A stretch of DNA of 64,000 nt from BD1-7 clade bacterium (GCA_902705865.1 CACSIO010000001.1:480723-544722), one strand, 5' to 3'. Shown: positions 16,322 through 24,719, counted from the first letter of the stretch. Notes: a model not told the origin generated them from the letters alone. Translations and numbers: made by a program.

Positions 16322-16921
16322 CTAGCCGATCAATGCCCACATCAGTAACAGCGTTAAAATGACAAGCACATGTACGCTGCCGGTGAAGAAACGTGCCCTT
16401 ATCGGAATCGCCAGAGTCTTTTTTAGCGCCTGTTTTTTGTGGGGATGTAGCGCTTCAAATTTTGGCCACAAGGCCATTTCAACCAAGTCGCGGCAGCTGC
16501 GATAGCGAACTATAGCAACGGCATCCCACTGCTCACTGCCGCGAGGCAGCCCCCAATATTCAATAGCTTTGCCGATGACTTTAGACATCAATACCGGGTG
16601 GCCGGCGTGTCTCAATAACTGCTGCATAAAGGGTTTAGAGTAGGTTTCTAAAGCTTGGATAGACTCACGTTTAGGCTCGTTAAAGGCCAACAGATTGACC
16701 ATCAAAAAACCTTTGCCGGTATCGTTTTCCAGCAGGGTTGGAATAACCGACGTTAGATGATCATTGGTGCTGTCGGCTTCCGGGCTCATTGCTTGCAGTT
16801 GCTGCAGGATAGCGTCAACTTCATTGGGCAGGATGCGTCGGTTTCTTCGGGTAAGGGGGCTGTAGCCTTCATACCAAGCGAAGAAAACCACGTACAGAAT
16901 AATGAAGGCGAGACCGGTCAT
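16322..16921 (-). CDS. Membrane-anchored DUF1330-like protein
   Basis: The 199-residue protein has an N-terminal hydrophobic helix (residues 2-16, FIILYVVFFAWY) and a C-terminal one (about 181-198, VHVLVILTLLLMWALIG). Between them is a soluble part with FLMVNLLAF, a middle GHPVLMSKVIGKAIEYWG and WDAVAIVRYRSCRDLVEMAL. This order (VNLL, GG/HPV, WD..xIVRYxSxxD) is that of the DUF1330/ferredoxin-like ABM fold. I know homologues only as hypothetical proteins. It stands alone between the GyrI-like and peroxidase genes. Confidence 0.6.
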   Translation of the reverse strand: MTGLAFIILYVVFFAWYEGYSPLTRRNRRILPNEVDAILQQLQAMSPEADSTNDHLTSVIPTLLENDTGKGFLMVNLLAFNEPKRESIQALETYSKPFMQQLLRHAGHPVLMSKVIGKAIEYWGLPRGSEQWDAVAIVRYRSCRDLVEMALWPKFEALHPHKKQALKKTLAIPIRARFFTGSVHVLVILTLLLMWALIG

Positions 16922-17081
16922 GATGTGTCCTTGCAGGAATCTGAATAGTCTCTATAGCGTGGCATCGGTTTGATTTTCTCTCAACCGATACAATCACGCC
17001 GAGTTGCAATAAAACAATCTCATTGCGGCTATGTGGGCAAGTACCTTGGGCATTGATCAGGTAGTACGGTGCGAATGGATA

Positions 17082-17124
17082 CCCGCGTTAGTCGCTGCGA
17101 TGATGTTGTAACGACTAACGCGGG
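17082..17124 (-). terminator. Thirteen-base inverted repeat after the first peroxidase gene
   Basis: CCCGCGTTAGTCG (17082-17094) and its exact complement (17112-17124) flank a 17-base loop, 11 bases beyond the stop of the leftward peroxidase gene. The stem is strong but no U-run follows on the minus strand, so it may act as a terminator or as a message-end stabiliser. Confidence 0.5.
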
Positions 17125-17135
17125 GCAATGTGTGT

Positions 17136-18590
17136 TTATCGGTTAGTGCTGAACTGTGTGCGGCTCTGAGGTGCAGCAAATTGTGCTTCCAGAATGTTTA
17201 AGCCGGCGTCGGGTTCAGCGACCCATTGCGCTAAACATTTTGGTTTTTCAACACATGGATCAGTAAGCGTGTGCAGGAAGGAGACCAGCTGCTTGACCTG
17301 TTTATTGGATAGATCCACGTTCTTCAGTGGTGTATTGCCGTTTTCTTGTCGCCGCTTTACAACCGACAGTGCTTTGCGCGTATTGGCTTCTGCATGTGTG
17401 TTTTGTAGCCCGGGCTGGCTTAGGTTAGTAAGGGTGAAATCATAGTTGTTTACGGCTTCTTCAACATTCAAATGGTGGCGGACGACGTCTTCCAATGTTT
17501 CATAGCCACCGGCATGGCTGTAGGGGTAAGTGGCAGACACATTCAGCAGTTGTGGGGTGCGGAAGCTGTATTTGTCTTTGATCTTGCCGGTCTCCCGCAT
17601 GCGGCCAAAATCATCGGAGCCGGTGACACCATCGTCTTTGCCCCGGCCAATTTGGGGCATGGCTAGTGCGTGAAAGGCTTCATCTGAGAAGTTCTCACCA
17701 TTGTGGCAGGCTGCGCAACCTGCACCGCCTTGTTTAACTTCTTGGAAAAACAGTGTTGCGCCGGCTTTTTCTTGTCGATTGATGGCGTGATTGTCGCCTT
17801 CCATAAAGGCTTGCCAAGGAGAATCTGTGAGCCATTGGGAGGCTTCATACTGTGCAATGGATTCAGCAATGCGGCTGAAGGTGATAACGGCTTCGTCACC
17901 GTAAACCCGATCAAACTCGACCTGCCACTGCGGGTTTGCCGACACACGTTGGGCCAATGCATCGCGAATCTCGTCATTGGATTTACCCTCAAAGGCCGAT
18001 GAGGCCATTTCTTCTGGCGAAGTAACCGGGAATAAAGCCTGGCCATGAATCAGGTTCGGAGCCTTTGGGTCGGCAACACCAAAGGGGGTGTCTGGGGTGC
18101 GGACACCGCCATCAGGCAGTGCTTCGACGCGGCCATCTAAGAACATCACTTGCTGCCACAATGCCGCATTAAAGGTTGTTGGGGCAACGCGCGGTACGGT
18201 TGGGCCGCCATCGTAAAGCATGCCTGTGGCGCGGGCTCTGGTTGCGCTGTGAGTGCGCCCGGGGCCTAGTAAATCCGGAATAGTTGCTTGTGAGCCTATC
18301 GGCAGTGACAGGTGATCGCCGCCGCCGAGCAGCGGATGATGGCAAGAGACACAGGCGGTATCTTTGTCGCCACCCAAGTCTTTACTGAAAAACAGTTTTT
18401 TGCCGAGCTCGGCTTTCGGGGCTGTGGGTGGTGGAATCGGTTCAGTACGCGGTTGTTGGGAAACACCTGTGCTGTAGTATTTGGCCAGGTTGCGTAATTC
18501 GACATCATTAATGGATTCAGCGCGAATATTCTCGGCGCCGGCGAGCACAAGGCCAAAGCAGGTCAGTGCCAATATTTGGCGGTTTCGCAT
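17136..18590 (-). CDS. Periplasmic dihaem cytochrome c peroxidase (CCP/MauG family), copy 1
   Basis: The 484-residue protein has a Sec signal (basic start, hydrophobic core, likely cut near A24 before ESIND) and two c-haem motifs, CVSCH at 80-84 and CAACH at 292-296. Between them lie GGGDHLSLPIG, DGGPTVPRVAPTTFN, LFPVTSPEEM and MPQIGRGKDDG, all shared with the second copy. Such enzymes reduce peroxide with electrons from a small cytochrome, or oxidise other substrates as in MauG. At about 480 residues it is longer than the classical 330-residue CCP. I chose the ATG at 18590 because it starts the signal peptide and has AAGGA eight bases before it; the frame is open to 18659. It lies downstream of copy 2 in the same direction with a 250-base gap. 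Confidence 0.88.
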   Translation of the reverse strand: MRNRQILALTCFGLVLAGAENIRAESINDVELRNLAKYYSTGVSQQPRTEPIPPPTAPKAELGKKLFFSKDLGGDKDTACVSCHHPLLGGGDHLSLPIGSQATIPDLLGPGRTHSATRARATGMLYDGGPTVPRVAPTTFNAALWQQVMFLDGRVEALPDGGVRTPDTPFGVADPKAPNLIHGQALFPVTSPEEMASSAFEGKSNDEIRDALAQRVSANPQWQVEFDRVYGDEAVITFSRIAESIAQYEASQWLTDSPWQAFMEGDNHAINRQEKAGATLFFQEVKQGGAGCAACHNGENFSDEAFHALAMPQIGRGKDDGVTGSDDFGRMRETGKIKDKYSFRTPQLLNVSATYPYSHAGGYETLEDVVRHHLNVEEAVNNYDFTLTNLSQPGLQNTHAEANTRKALSVVKRRQENGNTPLKNVDLSNKQVKQLVSFLHTLTDPCVEKPKCLAQWVAEPDAGLNILEAQFAAPQSRTQFSTNR

Positions 18591-18777
18591 AGTGTATTCC
18601 TTCACGTGCGGTGTGTCCGGTGATAATGCGCCGGAGTATACGGCTGGTATTTTGTGCACGGCAAGGGGATGGATAGGGATAAAATGTCCACAGGTGACAT
18701 TTTGTGCATGGGCGTTTGTTACCCATGAAATGCGACTTTAGAGGTTCCCTTTATGCATGTTTGAAGAGCGAGGGAGT

Positions 18778-18808
18778 ATCAGGCGCAAGCGGTATGCCAG
18801 CGCCTGAT
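18778..18808 (-). terminator. Hairpin after the second peroxidase gene
   Basis: ATCAGGCGC (18778-18786) pairs with GCGCCTGAT (18800-18808) around a 13-base loop, 33 bases after the stop of the lipoprotein peroxidase gene. It suggests that the two peroxidase genes are at least partly separate units, although no U-run follows. Confidence 0.5.
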
Positions 18809-18841
18809 CGGTTGGTTCGTGAGAGCTGATGCAATCAAGCG

Positions 18842-20272
18842 TTACTGGAACTGCGCATCCAGCAAATTCAGCGCACTGTTGGTCGCCGGAATCCAGCGGT
18901 CCATGCAGCTTTTATCTTGGACACAAGGATCGGTTAACGTGTGCAGGAATGCCATTACTTGATCAACCTGTGCATCATTGAGTGCAACGTTTCTCAGGAG
19001 GCTGGTATCAGCGTTTTGACGCGCTTCGACGACTGCCATGGCCGCCATGGTATTCGTTTCGGCGTGCTGTGACTGCATATCAGGCTGTGCCATGCTGGCC
19101 AGCGTGAAGTCGTAGTCTGCCAGTGCATCTTGCGGATTTAAATGGTGGCGAACCGTTGCTTCGAGGCTATCGTAGCTGCCGACATGCCCGTATGGCCCGG
19201 TTTCTGATACGTTCAATAACGTTGGTGTGCGGAAGCGGTATTTGTCGTCCATCAGATTCGTTTCACGCATCCGACCGAAATCGTCAGCTTCGTTGTCGCC
19301 GTTACCTTTGCCACGACCGATTTGAGGCATGGCTAATGCGTGGAATTTTTCGTCGGTAAAGAAATCGCCACTGTGACAGCTCGCGCAACCCACACCACCT
19401 TGGCTCGGGTGTTTGAAGAACAGCATCGCGCCTTCTTTGGCTTGTTTGCTGATGGCGTTGTCGTTGCCTTCAACAAAGGCCTTCCAGGGGGTATCGACAA
19501 AGTGCTGGGATGCTTCGTAATGAGCAATGGCATCGGCAACGTGGGTATAGGTAATGTTCGTATCGGCACCAAATACGTTATCGAACTCGATTTGCCACTG
19601 TGGGTTGTTCGCCAAGCGTTGCGCAAGTGAACTGCGGATATCTTCGTTGCTGTCGCCTTCAAACGCTGAGGCGGCCATTTCTTCCGGTGATGTTACCGGG
19701 AAGCGTGCCTGTGCGTGCACCAGGTTCGGGGCTTGATCGTCTGCCTCGCCGAGGTCAACATCCGGGGTGCGGATGTCACCGTTAGCCAGTTTTTCTATAC
19801 GACCGTCGTGAAAGATGGTGTCTTTCCAGAGGGCGAAGTTAAACGTCGTAGGAGCATTGCGCGGTACTGTTGGGCCACCGTCGTAATGCATACCGGCGGC
19901 ATCGGCTTTGGTTTCGCTGTGTACTCGGCCTGGGCCTAACAAATCAGGAATGTTAGCGTGAACACCGATCGGTAGTGAAAGATCATCGCCGCCGCCAAGG
20001 TGAGGGTGGTGACAGGAGACACAGGCTGTGTCTTCATCGCCGCTAAGATCTTTGGAGAAGAATAACTTCATCCCCAGTTGTGCTTTTGCGTCAGTAATCT
20101 GTGGGGCCGGCTTGATTTGAATTTGGTCAGACGGGTCACCGTCCATCCCTAACGTTGTCACCATAGTGCGCAAAGCGCGGTTGTCAAAGTCACTGGTGTC
20201 GTTGTCATCATTATCGCAGGCAGATAGCAGCAAGCTGGCGCAGGTGGCCGCCAGAAGGTGGGAGTATTTCAT
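18842..20272 (-). CDS. Lipoprotein dihaem cytochrome c peroxidase (CCP/MauG family), copy 2
   Basis: The 476-residue protein is a close paralogue of the product at 17136-18590 but has a lipobox LSAC (C19) instead of a cleaved Sec signal. Asp at +2 (C19-D20) is the inner-membrane retention signal in E. coli. Haem motifs are CVSCH at 84-88 and CASCH at 296-300. Shared blocks include KLFFSKDLSGDEDTAC, PIG, IPDLLGPGR, YDGGPTVPR, FPVTSPEEMAASAFEG and MPQIGRGKG. A strongly acidic linker (DNDDNDTSDFD) follows the lipid-anchored Cys. The tandem arrangement implies gene duplication followed by different placement: one copy free in the periplasm and one tethered. The TetR gene 190 bases upstream runs in the same direction. 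Confidence 0.9.
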   Translation of the reverse strand: MKYSHLLAATCASLLLSACDNDDNDTSDFDNRALRTMVTTLGMDGDPSDQIQIKPAPQITDAKAQLGMKLFFSKDLSGDEDTACVSCHHPHLGGGDDLSLPIGVHANIPDLLGPGRVHSETKADAAGMHYDGGPTVPRNAPTTFNFALWKDTIFHDGRIEKLANGDIRTPDVDLGEADDQAPNLVHAQARFPVTSPEEMAASAFEGDSNEDIRSSLAQRLANNPQWQIEFDNVFGADTNITYTHVADAIAHYEASQHFVDTPWKAFVEGNDNAISKQAKEGAMLFFKHPSQGGVGCASCHSGDFFTDEKFHALAMPQIGRGKGNGDNEADDFGRMRETNLMDDKYRFRTPTLLNVSETGPYGHVGSYDSLEATVRHHLNPQDALADYDFTLASMAQPDMQSQHAETNTMAAMAVVEARQNADTSLLRNVALNDAQVDQVMAFLHTLTDPCVQDKSCMDRWIPATNSALNLLDAQFQ

Positions 20273-20461
20273 GATTGTTTACCCTGAGAGATGTCGCGTG
20301 TTTTTGTTTTAGTCCGTTAAATTGTCGAAAGACAAGTTGGTGAGGCGTCCCTGATCATACAAAAAACGTGTGTAGCGTCTCACTGCAAGAAATTATGCGT
20401 GAATTTTTATAAAAAATAAAACACTGCGATGTAGTTGGCCTCTGTTACATGCTGCTGCGGG

Positions 20462-21058
20462 CTATTGTGTGCTGTCAGGTAAACATAAACCGGGCAATAA
20501 GCGGCGTTTGATATAGCCACGAAAGTCGGCTTCGTGGCGTGGGGTGCCCGGCATTGCGATGAAGGATAGTGCGCTACGAATCCAATGTTCGGAGATTTCT
20601 TCGGATTGTTCCATCAGCGTTGGGTTGGCTTCAAACGCTTCAGCAAATGCGATCTGACCAAATTCGGCAAAGGTGAAATCTTTCATGCCCACATCCTGTA
20701 AAAAGGTGCTGCCGGGGGCAAATATCTGCGCCAGAATCGGATTTTTGGCAAAATTATCCACCACATAGATAAAACCGGTAATAAATTTTTCAGCGATATC
20801 TGTTTCGTGGCGTGCAACATCGGCAACCTGCAAACCAAAGGACAAACCTTCGCGCTGCAGGGCGGCGGCGAGAATATCGTTTTTGTTGCGAAAGTGTTTA
20901 TAAACTGTGGGCCGGGCAATACCGGTTTTTTCGGCAATGCGGCGAATCGATATTTTCGCCATACCGGTGTCACGGATAGCGTCGAGGCAACCGTCAATCA
21001 GGCGATTGCGCATGATTTCTTCGCTGGTTGGGTAGTCACCCTGGTAATAGTGTTCCAT
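20462..21058 (-). CDS. TetR-family transcriptional regulator
   Basis: The 198-residue protein has the TetR DNA-binding part at residues 15-65 (RLIDGCLDAIRDTGMAKISIRRIAEKTGIARPTVYKHFRNKNDILAAALQREG, seen in pieces as SIRRIAEKTG and TVYKHFRNK) and a helical ligand-binding part. It is divergent from the DUF4345-PF10118-SDR operon, and two inverted repeats lie in the shared 190-base spacer, so it most likely represses that operon and itself. It is also upstream of the two peroxidase genes on its own strand, but with a 190-base gap. The ligand is unknown. Confidence 0.88.
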   Translation of the reverse strand: MEHYYQGDYPTSEEIMRNRLIDGCLDAIRDTGMAKISIRRIAEKTGIARPTVYKHFRNKNDILAAALQREGLSFGLQVADVARHETDIAEKFITGFIYVVDNFAKNPILAQIFAPGSTFLQDVGMKDFTFAEFGQIAFAEAFEANPTLMEQSEEISEHWIRSALSFIAMPGTPRHEADFRGYIKRRLLPGLCLPDSTQ

Positions 21059-21059
21059 A

Positions 21060-21076
21060 AAATAACCCTGTTATTT
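21060..21076. promoter_or_regulatory. Candidate TetR operator next to the regulator start
   Basis: AAATAAC and GTTATTT flank CCT, directly upstream of the tetR ATG (21058). The position overlaps the ribosome site and suggests autorepression. It is inferred from symmetry only. Confidence 0.4.
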
Positions 21077-21149
21077 GCCGCTATAGCCATTATATCGGGC
21101 GTGACAAAGAGCGCCATAAATAACAGTTAATAAAATAATGTTTGAATAA

Positions 21150-21176
21150 GGTAACACATTTTGAAATAGTGTTACC
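21150..21176. promoter_or_regulatory. Candidate TetR operator before the DUF4345 operon
   Basis: GGTAACAC and GTGTTACC, an exact 8-base inverted repeat, flank an 11-base A+T-rich spacer in the middle of the divergent tetR / DUF4345 region. The 27-bp size is right for a TetR-type operator. The two repeats (this and 21060-21076) share the core TAAC/GTTA. Confidence 0.5.
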
Positions 21177-21247
21177 TGTTGTTGTGACTATTAATTTCGA
21201 GAGGGGAATGCCGTTGAGGTATTCGACTCTCTTCGTTTGGAGGCGTT

Positions 21248-21679
21248 ATGTTAATTGCAAAGATCATTCTTTTCATTAGTGGTGCGGTATGGCTGGGTTA
21301 TGGCGGCTGGTTATTTGTCGACCCTAAGGGGCTGGCTTATATGGGCTTTGGTCTCGATAACTGGAGTGCCATTGTTGAAGTGCAGGCTATGTATGGCGCC
21401 GTTGAGTTTATGTTGGGTGTGTTCGCGATGATGGGCATCATCAACCCCAAGCGTTATATGCATTCTGCACTGGTAGTGTGGACATTTATTTTCGCAGGCT
21501 TGGTCGTTGGCCGTATTGTCGGTATCGCGCAATGGGGCGGTGACTGGTGGCTGACCTTTGGTGCAGAAGGCTTGCCGGCAGGTTATAACCCTGGCGCACT
21601 GTGGTTTTATGAGGTTCCTTCGCTGATTTTATGTCTGATAGCGTTGAAGCAAACCCATAAATTGCCAGAACTTAACTGA
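21248..21679 (+). CDS. DUF4345-like integral membrane protein
   Basis: The 143-residue protein has four hydrophobic helices (about 3-25, 45-65, 72-92, 118-135). The motifs MYGAVEFMLGVFAMMGI and a conserved helix start with GAVWLGYGGWLFVDPKGLAYMGF fit the DUF4345 family of four-helix inner-membrane proteins. The ATG follows GGAGG. It opens a rightward operon with the PF10118 hydrolase (11-base gap) and an SDR gene. It may help move or hold a hydrophobic substrate of these enzymes, which is inference from context. Confidence 0.65.
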   Translation: MLIAKIILFISGAVWLGYGGWLFVDPKGLAYMGFGLDNWSAIVEVQAMYGAVEFMLGVFAMMGIINPKRYMHSALVVWTFIFAGLVVGRIVGIAQWGGDWWLTFGAEGLPAGYNPGALWFYEVPSLILCLIALKQTHKLPELN

Positions 21680-21690
21680 GGGCGCGGATA

Positions 21691-22545
21691 GTGGGTGATT
21701 TGAAGCCTGAACTGAAAGTGCGCCATATCGACTTTCAATTCCCGGATGATATTGAGTTTCAATGGAATCCGGGCAACCCTTACTGGGGGAATTTCGTAAA
21801 TTACGCGACTTTGATTGCACCGGCGTTTGAGCGTTACTTTATTCGTGCCACGCGTGATGCAATGCCTGCGATTCGTGACCCACGTATAGCTAACGAAGCC
21901 GATCTATTTTGTAAACAAGAGGGGCAGCATTCCAAACATCATCTGGCACATTTGAAGATGCTAGTGCAAAAATATCCGGGCCTTGATGATGTGCGCCGGC
22001 AGGTGGCAGAATCCTACGAAAAACTGTATCAGGAAGAATCCCAGTCATTCCACTTGGCCTATGCCGCGGTGATTGAACTGTGTTTTGGGCCGTTTGCGAG
22101 TTTCATCGTGGAGAATCGCGACAAACTGTTTATCGATAGTGACCCGCGGATTGCCTCGTTTATCATGTGGCATATGGTTGAAGAGTTTGAGCATCGAAAT
22201 TCAGCGATCGATATATTCAACCATGTAGTGGATTCCTATTGGGTACGTTTACGTACAATTCCTCGAGTATTCCATCACCTGTTTCAGATTGACGCCATTT
22301 GCCGCCAGGGGTTGAAAGATCACGCACCTGTCGTTGCCGGCGAGGTGGGGCCATCAGAGTCGATACCGTTTCTAAAAGATATTCCTAAAACCAGCCTAGC
22401 CAGTTTGGTATATCACCTATGTTGTACCTTTCTGCCGTACCATAACCCGAACAACATCAAGCAGCCGGAATGGGTATCTCAGTGGTTTCGTGATGAAGCA
22501 TCGGGCATGGATATGCGCGATTATTATCCGTCGGTAGCCCCCTAG
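21691..22545 (+). CDS. PF10118-type predicted metal-dependent hydrolase
   Basis: The 284-residue protein is rich in His, Glu and Asp in the pattern of the PF10118 family: EADLFCKQEGQHSKHHLAHL (ExxxH), EESQSFHLAYAAVIELCFGPF, and MWHMVEEFEHRNSAIDIFNHV (ExxEH). These look like two ExxH motifs of a diiron, ferritin-like helical bundle. The family is often found with SDR and TetR genes in gammaproteobacteria. The start is GTG at 21691 with GAGGG upstream. It lies 11 bases after the DUF4345 gene and 40 before the SDR gene in one operon. The reaction is not known. Confidence 0.8.
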   Translation: MGDLKPELKVRHIDFQFPDDIEFQWNPGNPYWGNFVNYATLIAPAFERYFIRATRDAMPAIRDPRIANEADLFCKQEGQHSKHHLAHLKMLVQKYPGLDDVRRQVAESYEKLYQEESQSFHLAYAAVIELCFGPFASFIVENRDKLFIDSDPRIASFIMWHMVEEFEHRNSAIDIFNHVVDSYWVRLRTIPRVFHHLFQIDAICRQGLKDHAPVVAGEVGPSESIPFLKDIPKTSLASLVYHLCCTFLPYHNPNNIKQPEWVSQWFRDEASGMDMRDYYPSVAP

Positions 22546-22585
22546 CACAGCATCAGATAAGAACGCTGATACTCAGAGACAAAAT

Positions 22586-23401
22586 ATGAAAAATTTGAAT
22601 AAAAAAACCGCACTGATTACAGGTGCGGGCAGTGGTATTGGTGAACAGATTGCTCTGGCTCTGGCTGCCAAGGGCTGCCATGTTGTCGTCACCGATATCA
22701 ATATTGATAATGCTGAACGTGTTGCTGTCGACTTGCGCAGCCGCGGCACGGAAGCTATCGCATTGGCATTGGACGTTGCTGATTACGATGCATTTGAATC
22801 GGTTGCCGAGCAAGCCATCGCTTGGAAGGGGTGTGTTGATATTTTGGTCAACAACGCCGGTTTTATGATCGGCGGCTCTGTTTCTGAGATTGATATGCCG
22901 ATGTGGCACAAAATTACGGATGTGAATGTGTTTGGTGTCGTTAATGGTGTGAAAGCGTTTGAGCAACACATGAAACGTCGCGGTGAAGGTCACATCGTTA
23001 ATGTTGCCTCCCTGTTTGGTTTGCTGCATTTGCCCTATGTATCAACCTATGCGATGACTAAAGCTGCGGTTGTGGGTTTAACCAATGCATTGCATGGTGA
23101 AATGGCCGCCTACGGTGTTGGTGTTACGCTGGTTTGCCCGGGTTCAGTGTCGACCAAGCTGGTGGATAACGGCTCTTGGGCAGATTCTAAAGGCGGTAAC
23201 TTTATTCCGGAAATGTTTGCCAAATACCACACCTCAGATGCGGTCGATATTGCGGCTCAGATCGTTAAGGGTATCGAGAAAAACAAGGCTCAGGTGATGG
23301 CGGGCAATGACGCTAAACTGATCAGTCGTTTGGTGCGCTGGGTGCCCGGGTTATTCCGTTGGAGCAGCCAGAAGTTAGGGCGTGAGCTGGCTGATCAATA
23401 G
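22586..23401 (+). CDS. Short-chain dehydrogenase/reductase
   Basis: This is a classical SDR of 271 residues. It shows the cofactor motif TGAGSGIGEQIA, the NNAG motif, the serine in VNVASLFG and the catalytic YAMTK, so all active-site residues are present. Asp in VVVTDINIDNAERV after strand 2 suggests NAD rather than NADP. It is the third gene of the operon controlled, as inferred, by the TetR protein at 20462-21058. It would oxidise or reduce an alcohol/ketone that PF10118 and DUF4345 also handle. A structured terminator follows. Confidence 0.9.
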   Translation: MKNLNKKTALITGAGSGIGEQIALALAAKGCHVVVTDINIDNAERVAVDLRSRGTEAIALALDVADYDAFESVAEQAIAWKGCVDILVNNAGFMIGGSVSEIDMPMWHKITDVNVFGVVNGVKAFEQHMKRRGEGHIVNVASLFGLLHLPYVSTYAMTKAAVVGLTNALHGEMAAYGVGVTLVCPGSVSTKLVDNGSWADSKGGNFIPEMFAKYHTSDAVDIAAQIVKGIEKNKAQVMAGNDAKLISRLVRWVPGLFRWSSQKLGRELADQ

Positions 23402-23408
23402 GTGCATT

Positions 23409-23450
23409 ACGCAGGCGGAGCAGGGCTCCGCTGAGCGATATCCCCTGCGT
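23409..23450. terminator. Bidirectional terminator structure between SDR and tpm
   Basis: An outer stem (ACGCAGG with CCTGCGT) encloses an inner hairpin (GCGGAG with CTCCGC around CAGGG). It lies between the convergent SDR and tpm genes. No long U-run is seen on either side. Confidence 0.5.
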
Positions 23451-23468
23451 CATTTGCCTTCATCGATA

Positions 23469-24107
23469 TTATTTCTCAGCGAGTAGCCAAACACGCTCAA
23501 CAACGGTTACTTCAGGTGCAAATTTGCCGTCGACGGTGCGGCTGAATACTTCGACCCGCTGATGGGTATTGTCATAGTGGGCTTCGAGCTCAGCCTCTGC
23601 GATGGCAAACGGCGGCCCCTGCATTTTTTGGGTGTCGTATCGGTAGGTGACCAACAATTGCGGCGCACATTGGCTGATGGCTTTGATATGTGGTGCATAA
23701 CGGCTGCGCATCTCTTTGGGCAATGCGACTAATGCGCCGCGGTCGTAGATTCCATCCACCTGACCGAGCTGTTCAGTACTTAGCGTTAAGATATCGCCTA
23801 CCCAGACGGTGATATTTTCCGCTTCGTAACATTTGTGTGTGCCGCTATCACTGATCCTGGGTTTTTTACCGAGCTCGGTAAAAAGCTGCTGCACGGCGGG
23901 TTCATTTAATTCTGCCCCGACGACTGCATAACCGTTGTCGAGTAGCCAGTGGATATCCAGTGTTTTACCACACATGGGTACAAACACGCGATCGCCAGTG
24001 GTTAACCCCAAATGATGAAATGTATCGGTGAATACTGGGTTGGCGCTGGCTTCGTGCCAGCCGGTTTCTTTGTTTTCCCAGCGCTGATGCCAAAAATCTG
24101 CTTTCAT
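23469..24107 (-). CDS. tpm: Thiopurine S-methyltransferase
   Basis: The 212-residue protein follows the bacterial TPMT family closely: FWHQRWENKETGWHEASANP at the N-terminus, the SAM-binding FVPMCGKTLDIHWLLDNGYAVVGAELNE, DGIYDRGALVALPKEMR and the C-terminal substrate region. Bacterial TPMT methylates thiopurines and also selenium and tellurium oxyanions to volatile methyl forms, in the cytosol with S-adenosylmethionine. The gene is divergent from a merR gene; a MerR-type promoter with a 19-base spacer drives it (24174-24204). This suggests induction by a thiol-reactive compound or metalloid. Confidence 0.93.
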   Translation of the reverse strand: MKADFWHQRWENKETGWHEASANPVFTDTFHHLGLTTGDRVFVPMCGKTLDIHWLLDNGYAVVGAELNEPAVQQLFTELGKKPRISDSGTHKCYEAENITVWVGDILTLSTEQLGQVDGIYDRGALVALPKEMRSRYAPHIKAISQCAPQLLVTYRYDTQKMQGPPFAIAEAELEAHYDNTHQRVEVFSRTVDGKFAPEVTVVERVWLLAEK

Positions 24108-24173
24108 ACGATGCCTCGCTCAGCCTGTTCATATGGATGAATCAGGGCTTGTGGGTAGTGGTGGTTTGACGAT

Positions 24174-24204
24174 AGCATGCCACTTAAAGTCGACTTTAGG
24201 TCAA
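24174..24204 (-). promoter_or_regulatory. MerR-type promoter and operator driving tpm
   Basis: On the minus strand TTGACC (24199-24204) and CATGCT (24174-24179) are 19 bases apart. An 18-bp near-perfect dyad, CTTAAAGTCGACTTTAGG on the plus strand (24183-24200), lies in the spacer. The over-long spacer with a central dyad is the hallmark of MerR-activated promoters. It points toward tpm. The regulator is probably the product of the divergent gene at 24225. Confidence 0.7.
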
Positions 24205-24224
24205 GGTGATTTTTGAGGGTTATG

Positions 24225-24635
24225 ATGGATATTGCTGATGTGGTGAAACAATCCGGGCTGCCAACTTCTACCTTGCGATACTATGAATCCAAAGGGTTGA
24301 TTCAGTCAACGGGCAGACATGGTTTGCGCCGTCAGTATGATGCCTCTGTGTTGGATCATTTAGCCTTGATTACGTTAGGAACCAAAGCCGGTTTTTCGTT
24401 GCAAGAAATTGGTGAAATGTTCCATCAAACTGGCCCAGATATTGATCGTGACAAACTGAGTGCCAAAGCCGATGAATTGGATCTACAAATCAAAAAATTA
24501 ACTGCCATGCGCAATGGTCTGCGTCATGCGGCGAAGTGTGATGCGCCGAGTCATATGCAGTGTCCGAATTTTTTGCGGATGTTAAATGTGGCAAACAAGA
24601 CCGTTCAACGTACAACCAACAAACTGAAGCCCTAG
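24225..24635 (+). CDS. MerR-family transcriptional regulator
   Basis: The 136-residue protein has the winged helix of MerR proteins (MDIADVVKQSGLPTSTLRYYESKGLI, then LDHLALITLGTKAGFSLQEIGEMF), a dimerisation coiled coil (about 80-110) and a short tail with two cysteines (KCDAPSHMQCPNF) that could sense metal or thiol stress. The SoxR Fe-S motif (CxxCxCxxxxxC) is absent. The ATG at 24225 has GAGGG five bases upstream; the ATG three bases earlier is also possible. It likely binds the dyad at 24183-24200 and activates the divergent tpm. Confidence 0.88.
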   Translation: MDIADVVKQSGLPTSTLRYYESKGLIQSTGRHGLRRQYDASVLDHLALITLGTKAGFSLQEIGEMFHQTGPDIDRDKLSAKADELDLQIKKLTAMRNGLRHAAKCDAPSHMQCPNFLRMLNVANKTVQRTTNKLKP

Positions 24636-24701
24636 TTATACGTTGAACGATCATGTCGAATTCTTGTTAATGGTGGGTCTAGATCTAGCTTGATCCTTTG
24701 T

Positions 24702-24719
24702 ACAGCCGTTCGCGGCTGT
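24702..24719 (+). terminator. UUCG-capped hairpin after the merR gene
   Basis: ACAGCCG and CGGCTGT flank a TTCG tetraloop between the convergent merR and DUF805 genes. The stem is very stable but lacks a U-run. Confidence 0.45.

Noticed and set aside
24225..24635. SoxR identity for the MerR-family protein
   Set aside because: The operator resembles a SoxR box, but the four-cysteine Fe-S motif of SoxR is missing.
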